From Yamagishiella unicocca (lineage: Eukaryota; Chlorophyta; Chlorophyceae; Chlamydomonadales; Volvocaceae), in NCBI GenBank assembly GCA_003116995.1, contig BDSL01000069.1, positions 496,001-560,000 of the forward strand: 64,000 nt of DNA, in the 5' to 3' direction. This document shows, in pieces, positions 35,901 through 47,900 of the stretch. Position numbers and translations under genes: made by a program. A model generated the notes under the pieces. It saw only the letters and a list, made by a program, of their open reading frames with translations. It searched no databases and had not been told where the DNA came from. Every line of letters begins with the position of its first letter. The stretch's first letter is position 1.

Positions 35901-38900
35901 CCCTTCGGCGGCATGGTGCTGTCGCGTCGGTGAAGTGGCTCGAGGAGGACAGTGAAAGAGAGACACAGCTGATCCCCCTCGTCATCGTCCTTCAGACCAC
36001 CCGCCCTGCGTGCCCTTACGGCCCGCCATTCCGCCTGACGGTTGTACCGACCTCCCGTCGTACTTGCCGTACGCTCCAGGTGTGGACTGCGCGACCCTGT
36101 CCCCCGCCTCCACCCCCTCGGCCTGCAACCCGCGCGTGGGGATCAACCTGGAGGGCATATCGGACTGGTCTCGGAGCTGGACGTTCGTGGACGCCTTCAA
36201 GGCGTCGAGGGAGTGGATCACGCAGGCGTTCAGCGGTGGGCAACTGGGCGGGGAAAGAGTGCCAGCCGGAGGCAGGGGGAGGAGGCTTGAGGCCCTGGAC
36301 GGCAGGGGTGCAGTGTAGTGCATGTGTTTTGGTCGGCTCCCACCCCACCCCACCACACCCCGAGGGTGTTGCCCCCCCTTTTTCCCCCTCCTCCTGTCGC
36401 TCTCCCTCCAGTCAACCCCTTCCGGCAAAATCCACCTTGCTTCCTTCCCCCGGTATGGTCCCCTGTCTACCCCCCTGTTTCCCCCCACTCCTCAGTTGCC
36501 GCCTTCAACACGGGCACGTCCGTCGACCTCATCACCTCCGCAGCTGCGTTTGGCCCCACCGCCCTGGGCTACCCCGCCAGCCTGGCACCCGACCAGAAGG
36601 TGGCAACCATCGTGCTGCGGGACATGCAGGGACACGCGCCGGGAGGTGGGTGGCGCAGAAACGAGGCAAGGTCTAGGATAGTATAGGTGGGTCCGTTGGT
36701 CGGTGTGCAGCTGTTGACGCCCGAACAGCGGCAACGCCGTCGAATCATTTCGTCGTTTACGTGTCGATGGTTAAGCTGGGTGAGTGGTGCGAGTTTCGAA
36801 ACAACGAGGTAATGTTGCCGGGCGGGCGCCCCTTGTTTGTTCGTGTGATGGTGCTTGCTGGGCCGGCAAGCCTTGTGTTCCGGCTGACCGTTGTGTATGT
36901 ACGACAGCGGTTGGGGTTGCAGGTGGGGATTCCTTGGCGCCAGGAGAGACAACCGTTGTTAAACCGCAATGTGGCGATAACGGTCGTTTCTGCCCCCATT
37001 TCCGCGCCTAGGGGCCTCGTCCCCATACACATACACAACCCGGCCTACCCCAGCCTAACCCACCCGCTGCCTCCACTAGGCGTGTACACGGTGCTGTACG
37101 ACGGCAAAGGCGTGCTGGACTTCATGTACGACGTCAAGGAGATGACGTTTGTGGAGGCGGGCCGGGTTCTGCTGACCGTCCAGCCCTCCACAGATGTAAA
37201 CAATGGTGAGTTCGTACGAACCACCAACCATCCAACCGCTGGTACGCTCGTTGCAACAGACACGCAGGCGCCCAGGTCACGACACGACACTCTTTCCTAT
37301 ATAGTACGGCATATAGTACGGCAAAACGGGGAATCCCAACCCTAGCCCCGCCGCTGTGGCTGCAACCCTCCTTCCAATCTTCCCTCCCCTCCCGAAATAC
37401 CACCGCCGCCAAGCCCCCCCTCACCTCCGGCTTCCTCCCTCCCCCCCCGGCTCCGAAACCACCAGGTATCCTGGTTGTCATTGAGCGCACCGACCCGTCC
37501 GACCCCCTCCGCAACATCCGCGTCCTCATGCCCGGATATGAGCGAGCCGCCGCCGCCGGCAGCCCCTTCCACCCGGCGCTGCTGTCCTTCCTCAGGCCCT
37601 TCGGAATGTTGAGGTTCATGGTACGACAACACAGGGGGAGGGAGGGAGGGGAGGGGAGGGGAGGGGAGGGGAGGGGAGGGGAGGGGAGGGGAGGGGAGGG
37701 GAGGGGAGGGGAGGGGAGGGGAGGGGAGGGAGGGGAGGGGAGGGGAGGGGAGGGGAGGGGAGGGGAGGGGAGGGGAGGGGAGGGGAGGGGAGGGGAGGGG
37801 AGGGGAGGGGAGGGGAGGGGAGGGGAGGGAGGGGAGGGGAGGGGAGGGGAGGGGAGGGGAGGGAGGGGAGGGGAGGGAGGGGAGGGGAGGGGAGGGGAGG
37901 GAGGGGAGGGGAGGGGAGGGGAGGGAGGGGAGGGGAGGGGAGGGGAGGGGAGGGGAGGGGAGGGGAGGGAGGGGAGGGAGGGGAGGGGAGGGATTCGAGG
38001 GAAACCCGTGGATGTCCGAAAAAAACGTTTAAAACAGAAGTTTTGAGAGGAGGGGAGGGAGGGGAAGAGGGAGGGAGGGAGGGAGGCTCTGCGCGCTGTG
38101 CGTGCATGGGGCCAGCCGGTCATCGTATACCGTGTGGAGAAACTGCCCAAAGCTCAGTGCCCTTGTCGGGACCAGGATGGTGAGACCATGTCGCTTGTCG
38201 GCGGGAGGTTTGTAACAGTGTCATGGGGGCGAACCTTCTACATTGTATAAGTATTAATGCGACGTCACTGGTTTATAGTCATATTGGAGTCATATACGCG
38301 TCGTTCGTGCGATGGTGCCGGCCGCCCCCTGGCAGGACTGGATGCGAACCGATGACGACGGCCTGCCGGAGTCGTGGCCTGAGCGGCCCAGGCTGGAGGA
38401 CAGGTGGGGGGGGGGGGCCGCGGGAGAAAACACATCACACATCACACATCCCGTTGGTTGGCTTGGTGACTCCCTCCCTCACATTGCGTCACACCATCGA
38501 GCGCTGCTGCTAGCGACCTACGCAAGACGTTCACATGATCACATCCTCTCGAGCATCGTTTTCATTCGCAATATAACGCCGTGAAGCGTTGTTTTCCTCC
38601 AACAATAACATTATTAGCTTTATAAATATAGCCCTTATTGCTCATGGTGCTACTAGCTTTGTGTCCGCTGTGACCTGAGCTGTGCTAAGGTTCTCGAAGG
38701 CTCTGAAGCCGGAGACAGTGCATGGGGCAGCTGGGGGCTGACCACTTCGCGATGACGGACGTCATCACCTCCACATCTCGACGCCTGCACTCGCCCCCCT
38801 CACCTGCACTCGCCCCCGGGTTTTCTCTCCCCACCCACCCCCACCGGACTTCCTCTCCCACCCATCCCTGTCGGGTTTCCTGTTTCCCCCCGGGGTTCCT

Positions 38901-41900
38901 TGCTTCCTCCCGCTGACCGCAGGTCGTACGCGGTGGCCCCCGGCGGCGTTCCCCTGGAGCTGATGGTGCAGCTGGCCAACACGCTGGGCGCCGACCCGTG
39001 GTTCAACATGCCCCACGCCGCCAGCGACGACTTCGTGGCGCAGTTCGCGGCGGCGGTGCGGGACACCCTGCGACCGGACCTCAAGGTGTGTTTGGGGGGG
39101 GGGATGAGGGGCGTGTGTTTGGGGGGGTGAGAAGGGTGTGTTTGGGGGGTTCGAGGAAGACCCGTGGATGTCCGAAAAAAACCGTTTAAAACAGACGTTT
39201 TGAGATGCATGCTGGAGAACTGGGTTGGGGATACTAAAGCCGAAGGTCGTGATATGACCTTTGGCGGCTAAGCTATATCGGCTACGGCGAGACGAAAGGA
39301 AGCGAGGACCCCGCGCGACGCACGGAAACTTTTCGCAGAACCGGTTTTGGGCGCTAGCAGGAGAACTGGGGGAGTTGGTGAGCTATGGGAGGGCGGACAG
39401 CGCGGTCCGGTCCCAGTCCCGGTCCCGACCCGCCCGAATACCGACCAGATGGTGGCGGACGTCGTGAGGAAGCCGGTCATTACCAGAGAAGGTCCGCTGT
39501 CGTCCAGGGTAGGAGGCCGAAGCCGCGCCGCGGCGCCATGGGGGACGCGAAAGCCCAGACGCAGGTCCCGACGCGGGGGGAGGGGAAGAAGAGAAACCTG
39601 CGGACACGGCACAGGGGAAGTAGGGGAAGTGGGGAAGTTGGGGGGGGGGCGCGGCCCCCGCATGGACACACCAACCCCTGGCGTTGTGGCGAGGGACGCG
39701 GAGGGACTTTACGCAGCGCATGCGGGAGGACTGCCGGGGATCAGGCGGTGGGAGCTGACCACCCAGACAGGTGCTCCCGTCCTGCTGTTGCCCGTTACTC
39801 CCCCTACGCGACCAGCGCACCCGCCCCGATGATCACACCACCCACTATTTTTGCGTTCAATGACGTCATCACGTCGCCCTCCCTGCAGTACCCCCCTGCC
39901 GACCCACGGGTTTCCTCTCATTCCCCCCCTGCCGTTGTGGGGGGCATGTAGCCCCCCTGCCGGTGTGCCGGTTTTCATGCCAATCCCCACTGCCGACCCA
40001 CGGGTTTCCTCCTATACCCCCTTCCCCCCGGCATACCCCAGGTGTACGTCGAGTACTCGAACGAGGTGGGACTCGAACGCACGCTGGGAGCTACCCGGCT
40101 GGCGTTTAGGGAGGAGGTGGCCTGACTGGTGCACTTCATTTTCGTGTTTGATTTCGGAGCGACATCCCCGCCCCCGCGACCGACCGCGATTGCGTTTTTG
40201 CGTCTGCGACAAGCGAACCTTGAGCCCACGGTCGCCTCTCCTTCCCCCCTCCTCCGCTGCTGTTTCTGTCCTCCATCTCCTTGTGTCGTGTAACCTGGTT
40301 TTCTCGCCACCCCCTCCTCCGCTGCTTCCCTTCCCCTGCTGCTCCTCCGCGCCTAGTTGTGGGGCACGCTCCTCCCTGGAGCCAAATACGCTCAGGCCAT
40401 GGGAGTGGCAATGAACCTCACGGAGGAGGGCAACCAGTGGGCCGGTGAGGGAGGGAGGGGGGGATGTGTTTCGGGGGCGGATGGGCGCGGGGTGGTCCGG
40501 GAGTAGAGAGTGGACCATGGAACCGATAACGGAGGAAAAGGTAGGCGATGAGGAGCTGGGGTGAGGTGAGGTGGGGTGGGGTCGGAGAAGGACGGCTGCC
40601 CTGCTGCTGCCGTCAATGCCACTTCTCTTCAACGTCCGTGCCTCCACTCCTCATCCCCTTCCTGCCAACCGGCTTGTCGCCCCCTCCTGGTTCCGCTGGT
40701 TCCGCTGGTTCCGCTGGTTCCGCTGGTTCCGCTGGTTCCGCTGGCTCCGCTGGTTCCGCTGATTCCGCTGATTCCGCTGGTTCCGCTGGTTCCGGTCGAT
40801 CGCCCCCGGCCATCAGGTGGCGCCACCAACGAGGCGCGGCTGTGTTTCGCGGCGCAGCGCACCGCCAACATCAGCAAGATATGGAAGGCGGCGTGGGGCG
40901 GCCAGGCGGGCAGGGTGGTGGTGGTGGTTTCGGGGCAGGCGGTTTGGTCCATCACCAGCTCCAAGCTGCTGTCGTGCGGCGGCGCGCACACCGACATAGA
41001 CGCCCTCGCTATCGCGCCGTACTTTGGGTCGTACAACAAGTCCCGGGACACGTCACTGGCCGTCTTCATGAATTCCACACTCCCCGGCCAGATAGGCGGC
41101 GTGATGGGCCTTGTGGCGCAGCACGCCGCCATCGCCGCGTCGTACAACAAGCCGCTCCTGTGTTACGAGGCGGGACAGGGCCTGGTGGGGGACGGTACCG
41201 CCAACGACCTGGCCATTCAGGTGGGTGGGTGGGTGGGTGGGTTTGCTCCGAGAGAGGGTGGCGGCGGCGGTGGTGGTGGTCGTGTGTCTCTGGTGGTGGC
41301 GGGAGTCGAGGGCGGTCATGATATTGTCATTGTCGTACATAACGACGTGGATTTCTCGTGGAGTGTAGGAGAGTGCCTGGCAGGTGGGACGGATAACCAA
41401 TGCAAAGCTAAAAACGGATTCCGTTGGTCGTTGGCGCCACCGTTGCTGCCCCGCTCACTGCCCCGTAGGCCAACCGCGACCCCGCCATGGCCGACCTGTA
41501 CCGCACCTACATGACCGGCCTGGGCGCCGCCAACGTCAGTCGCGTCGTACACTTCTCCAGCATGGGCGCCCCCAGCGACTCCGGCAGCTGGGGCCTTATG
41601 GAGGCGCAGGACGAGGACAGGCGGTATGCGCCCAAGTACCTGGTGGGTCGGTGGGTCGGTGGGTCCTGACCATGCTTACATATCGTGTGACCACGGGTCG
41701 CGACAGACCCGCATGCGTTTCACCTGCATTGCCGTACTGCCGCCAAGCTTAGATAATAAGTATAGCAAGGGGGGAGAGATGAGTCCCCCGACCGGCGCTG
41801 TCCTTCCGATCGATCGCACACCTGGCGCGCTCCACAGCTCCTTCCTGCCCTCGTCTCCATCTCGACGCTTTTGTCGTACAGGGCCTCATGTCGTACCTCA

Positions 41901-44900
41901 ACTCCAGCCTGCAGTGCCCGCTGCCGCCGCCGCCCGACCCCGCCAGCTGCCCCGGCGGCTGCGCGGGCAACGGCGACTGCCTGCTCGACAGCACGTGCCT
42001 CTGCTACAGCGGCTACAGCGGCGCGGACTGCAGCAGCGCCGCCTACACCGAGGTCTACAACTGCGGATACAAGTGAGCGGCGAGACGGAGGGGAAAGCAC
42101 GCAGCAGCAAGTGCAAGCGGTGCTTTGTCCCTAATCATTTCCTCGATAGCCGTCCTGCACAAGGGACATCTGCTTGTATGTTTTCCTCGACAGCCTTCCT
42201 GCATCAGGGACACCTGCTTGTATGTTTTCCTCGACAGCCTTCCTGCATCAGGGACATCTGCTTGTATGTTTTCCTCGACAGCCTTCCTGCATCAGGGACA
42301 TCTGCTTGTATGTTTTCCTCGACAGCCTTCCTGCATCAGGGACATCTGCTTGTATGTTTTCCTCGACAGCCTTCCTGCATCAGGGACATCTGCTTGTATG
42401 TTTTCCTCGACAGCCTTCCTGCATCAGGGACACCTGCTTGTATGTTTTCCTCGACAGCCTTCCTGCATCAGGGACACCTGCTTGTGCGCCTTCGGTTCAG
42501 TCGGGTTGTGGTGTCGTGAGGGCCACACAGTGAGGTAAACGAAGGCACTCCCGCCCTTACCTTGCGCCCCGCCCCTGCTACTGCTTCGCCGGCTAGTTCC
42601 TGCCCTCCGCTTCCAACGCCGTGTGACCGGGTCTACTCGCCCCTCCGCCTCCCGCCGCACGCAGGTGCACCTTCGACCAGGGCTGGTGCAACGTCAGCAC
42701 CACCAGCCGCTTCACCCGCACCTGGTCCTGCACCTGCAAGCCAGGCATCACCGGACTCACATGCAGCGTGGTGTCCTGTCCCAATAACTGCAGCTGGAAC
42801 GGTGGGTGCGGCAGCCCAGTGACCCCTTCACAGAGCCGCAGCTGCCTGTTGTGCCGCCTCCCTCCCCCCTCCGGCTCGTCCCCCTCTTCACCGGTCTGCT
42901 ATCCTCCCCTCCTCCTCCCTCCTGGGCCCCCCCCAGGTGACTGTCTGGACCAGGGCGTGTGCGCCTGCTACCCGGGCTACTCTGGCGCCGACTGCAGCCA
43001 GGACTGCGGCTGCGGAGGACACGGCCGCTGCGGCGACGACGGCGGCTGCGTGTGCGATGTGGGGTGGCGGCGGGGGCCCCAGGGCAAGTGCGAGTGGGAC
43101 TGCAGGTGGGTGGGGTGCGGAGGGCGGGGTGGAGGCGGTGGTGGTGGTGAAAATGGCGGTTGTTGTTATCGCAGAAAATGTCGGATTCGGTGCACGGCAC
43201 GGGGCACTGGTCTCTTAACGGTATCCTCTTCCCAATCCCAACGACTCGTCCCCCTCCCTGGACCGCTACCCGCCCCCTGCCCCCCAGCGGCTGCGACGCC
43301 GGCAGCAGCTGCATCGGCCCTGGCGAGTGCGGCTGCGCGGCGAGCTGCGTGTACGGCGACTGCTTCGCCGGCCGCTGCCGCTGCTGGGCCGGGTACGGCG
43401 GGCCCGCCTGCAACATCAGTGACTCGGTCGGCGCGGCGGCGCCAGCCGGTACGACATTCGTCCCCCGAGCGAACCGCTTGTCGTTGGCGGGCGTCAACCT
43501 GGGTGGTCTGTCGTACTCGGGAACGGATTGGACGTGGACTGACGTCATGAAGGGCAGCAGCAGGTGGTTCACCGCCAACGCAGCTGACACGTGAGTGGAG
43601 GGCGGGGCGGGAGGAAGGGGGGCTAGGGAGGGGAGGCGAGGGGAGGGTTGGACCTACCAGGCATGGCAGGAGCGCCTTGCTCGCGATTGCTTGACTGATG
43701 AAGGCTACAGTGAGCTCACGTTGATGCTCATGGATACTCGTAACCAGATCAGCCCTCACCTCCACGACCCACACGACTGGCCAACTAGTCATTGCAACAC
43801 CCCCCTGCACGCCGCGTTCGTTCTGGAATGTGGATCGCCGCCTCAGCACTCCGTTTGCCGTACGCGCTGTGCAGGGCCCTCGAGAACCCGTACGACACTG
43901 GCGTGGCTCTGGCTCTGCGCCCCGACGGCTACCCCTCCCGCCTGCCCCCCAACACGGTGGCGCACAAGCTGCTGCTGCGGGACGTGCAGCTGCATGCATG
44001 GCCCGGCCGGTATGTCGTACTGTACGACGGTGACGGCCGGCTGGACTTCGGCTTCGACGCCAAGGTGACGAGCAGGTGAGCAACACACGCACATGGGGGT
44101 CTGACGGGCGGGAAGTGGGGTGAGGGGGAGTGCTGCTGGGTGGGGGGGAGTGGTCGCGCGTGTTTGGAGCCGTGGGCTGGAGCCGTAGTGGTGGGCTGGG
44201 GATGGCAGGCGGAGTAGCGGCGTTGCTCCCCGCTTCTCGCAGTGCCTCGTGTGTGTTTCGTGTTTCCCTCGTCCACTCCCCAGCGCCGCTGGCCTGCACC
44301 CGAAGTGCCACGCCCTCAGCGCTCACAGTGGCAGGGGTCCACTCCGAGCTCTGCCCCTGACCCCGTCCCGTCGGAACACGTACCCTCCTCCTCCACCACC
44401 CACCCTTTCCAGACCCGCACATCAACCACAGCCATGTCCCTCATTCCGGCCCCCCCCACTGGCTCTATATACCTGGTCCCCCCCACTGGCTTTAGTATAT
44501 ACTTTTGACACACCACGTCCGAACCCCACCGCCACCTCCCACCGTGCACCCGCACGGGGCCCTGGGCACCGCCCTGCTCCTCCGCAGGGCCAAGGGCCGC
44601 TTGGAGATCCTCTTCACCCCCACCGCCGACCTGGCCTGCGCCGCCACTGGCGCCGCCTACTGCACCGACAACGGCATCCGCCTGGTCCTAACCGCCACCA
44701 ACCCCGCCAACCCGCTGCGCAACATCCGCATCCTGCCCTTCGCCGACGGCGTCGCCGCCTCCGCCGGCGGCCCGGGTGCCGGTGGTGCCTGGGAGGGCCG
44801 CCACACCCGGGCCCCCTTCCACCCCTGGTTCCTTCGGAGCGTGTCGCGGTACGGCACCATTCGCTTCATGACGTGGCAGACGACCAACGGCAACAGCAGC

Positions 44901-47900
44901 TGGGCGGACGTGCCAGACGGCGGCGACGCTTGGTCCCGCCGTACGACACCCGCGCACGACACTCAGGCACGTGACGGCGGCGCCGCCCTGGAGCACATGG
45001 TGCAGCTGTGCAACCTGGTGGGCGCCGACCCGTGGGTCACCGTGCACCACCTGGCGGACGACGCCTACGCTGCCGCCATGGCGGCGCTGCTGCGCGACTC
45101 CCTGCGGCCCGACGTCAAGGTGTACGTGGAGCACTCCAACGAGGTGTGGAACCCGCTCTTCCCCCAGCACGCGTATGCCCGAACCCGCGGCCTGGCCCTG
45201 GGCCTATCCCCCGACCCCCTCGTCGCCGCATACCGCTACCACGCCCTTCGCACCACCGCCATCGGGGACATCCTCCGGGCCGCATTCGCCACAGCGCCCG
45301 GAGGCGGAGCGGCGCGAGTGAAGGTGGTTCTGGGCGGCTGGGGCCACCTGTGCAACGGCGGCGCGGGCTGTGGAGCAGTCGTGCTGCGTGAGACGCTGGG
45401 CTGGCAGGGCACGGCCGCCCACGTGGACCTGTACGGCGTCACCGGCTACTGGGACTGCGGCCTGGGCTCAAACGGCCCCGCTGATGCGCTGCTGTCGGTG
45501 GAGCAGATGGTGGCACAGTGTGACGCCGCGCTGAACGCCACTCAGGTGGCGGCGGCGGCGCTGGCGGCGGCGGCGGCGCCGTACGGCGTGCCGCTGATCA
45601 CGTACGAGGCCGGTCCGTCTCTGGTGGAGTCCTCCGCCATCTCCAGCGGCTCAGTGACGCCCAGCCTCACGCCCAAGCTCGTCGCGCTGAGCCGCCACTC
45701 GGAGATGTACCGCCTGTACGGGTCGTACCTGCAGGCTTTCCAGCAGGCGGGGCTGGTGGGCGAAGGCCGGCCGTGGATGCAGTTCGTGAGCACGGCCATG
45801 CCGGGGAAGTACGGCAGCTGGGGGCTGCAGGTGAGTGGTGCGTTGACTTGAGTTTGACGGGCTGGCAGCATGTTTGCCACCCGACAGGAACTGTGGTGGC
45901 CAAAAGCAGTACCTTAAAGCACCTAGAGCACGTGGTGATAAGGCCCTCGGGCGCGCCCTTCCCCCCCCTGGCCCCTCATTGCTCCTCAGGAGTACACGGG
46001 TCAGGATCAGGCCTCAGCGCCCAAGTACCGGGCCCTCATGGACTGGCTGGACCAGCAGCGACCCGAGGGTCAGCGGCCTCGCTGCCTGTCGCTGTCAGCG
46101 TCCGGCGGCTCCGCGGCAGGCGTGGCGGGCAGCGCCGGCGGCGGCATGGCGCTGGGCGAGGGGCTGCTGCTGGGCCCCCCGGCCGTGCAGCTGCCGGCCG
46201 GGGGGCAGGTGCTGCTGCAGGTATGGGGAGGGGACCCGGTGAAGGGTGAGGGCGGCTGTAGCAACCTGGCACAAGTGGGGCCAGGGGGCAGCAGCAACCT
46301 AGGGGGCAGGAAAGGGGGTGCAACTTTCGGCCTGGAGAAAGGGAGACATTGTGTACTGCAACCAACAAAAGGCTGGCGCAACCACCATACCGTTGCCGCC
46401 GTACACCCTGCAGAACCTCCTCGTTCTCCCCCCAGGGGCTTGTGGCCGTGTGTCTCCTACTGCTCACTCCCTCACTGCCCCTCCTCCTGCTCACTCCCTC
46501 ACTGCCCCTCCTCCTCCGGCTGCCCCTCCTGCTGCCCCCAACAGGGCCGCACCTACACCGCTCGCTGGGCCACCGTTGGCTGGCCCTCCGGCCCCTCCCG
46601 CCCGCTGGACGTGACACTGTGGGCGGACTCGGACTGCGGCGAGGACGCGAGCCGGCAGCAGTCGGGGGAGCAGGTGGGCAGGGGGGGATGGAGCGGAAGA
46701 CATAGGCAATTCTAGGAGCAAAACACGGACCTGACAAGTGGAGATGACTCACAGCTGGACGCACGTCCTGTGTCACACACACCCACACACATGCACACCA
46801 CCCCGCCCCCATCCCCGGAGCAGGCCCTGCTGGTCCTCGCTGCGGGTACGGCACTGTCTCCCGCCGGGGAGCTGACGTGGCGAGTGCCGCTTCCCTCGGA
46901 GCTGCCGGCGCTGGCGGCGGCGGTGGGCGGCGTCGTGGCGGGCGCCAGTCGGGCGCCACGCTTCTTCCTCCGCATCAGCGACGGCCTAACCACCAACTAC
47001 TCCGAGCCCTTCGACATCCAGCCGCCGTACGTCTACAAAATCGGTGCGGTGGGATGGCGGCGCGGTGCTGGCGGGCCCTGGTGTGTGTTTAGCCAGCACA
47101 GGGCACTCCCCTCGGCCACGGCCACACACCCCTTGGCCTCGGCCGCACTCCCCTCGGCCACAGCCGGGGCGGTCTTGCATTGGCCATGCTCCAGCGCCAT
47201 ACCCTGCCTCGCCTGGCACATTCTCGCCCACCCTGCCCTCCCCGCAGCCCCGTTACATTATACCCCTTACCCTTTAATGCCGTACTCCTAACCCAACATG
47301 TGTCGTACCCCTCCCGGACGCCCCCCTGGGTCTGCTCGCCCCTCCCCCCTGCAACCGCGTCAGGACCCTGGGAGACCTGCAACTGCGCGCTCCAGGTGCC
47401 CCGTCAGCGCCGCAACGTCAGCTGCGTGTCCAACGCCGCCGCCGCCACCTCCCCTCCGGACCTGGCTCCGCCCGCCACCTCGCCCTTCTGCCGGATCTAC
47501 CCCGGCTGGAACACCACTGTGCCCGCGGCTGGCGACCCCGGCTGCTCCATCGACTCCACCACGGGCTGCCGCCTCTACCGCACCAGCGACACTGGCTCCT
47601 GGTACTACTCCACCTTCAAGCCAGTGACGGACTGCTCGGCGCTGGCCAGTCCCTGGCCGCGCGGGGCCGGCGAAGGCGCGGATGTGGGGGCCGTGCTTTT
47701 GGAAGCCTGCACCGGTATTGGTCTTCAGGCGCCCGGGGCAGTGCGGAATTGCCCACTGGCTGAGAGGCTCAACACCTGTCCCAGCCCGCCACCCAGTCCG
47801 CTGCCCCCCGCTCCACGCCCTCCATCACCATTGCCACCGTCGCCTGCACCGCCGAGCCCGCCGCCGCCGTCACCCGAGCCTCCAAGCCCCCTGCCCCCGT

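Larger units (their letters stand above)
36100..41642 (+). other. glycosidase-like module, copy 2
   Basis: Opens [20 protein letters not shown] and continues with [48 protein letters not shown] and [20 protein letters not shown]. The separate 24-nt exon VYVEYSNE at 40042-40065 follows, then [20 protein letters not shown] and [15 protein letters not shown]. Both putative catalytic glutamates are present. Alignment of these blocks with copy 3 is by eye. Confidence 0.65.

Noticed and set aside
42137..42488. Regular 44-bp repeats considered as a CRISPR array or repeat protein
   Set aside because: Units are contiguous without unique spacers, the locus is a eukaryotic intron, and the period is not a multiple of three.
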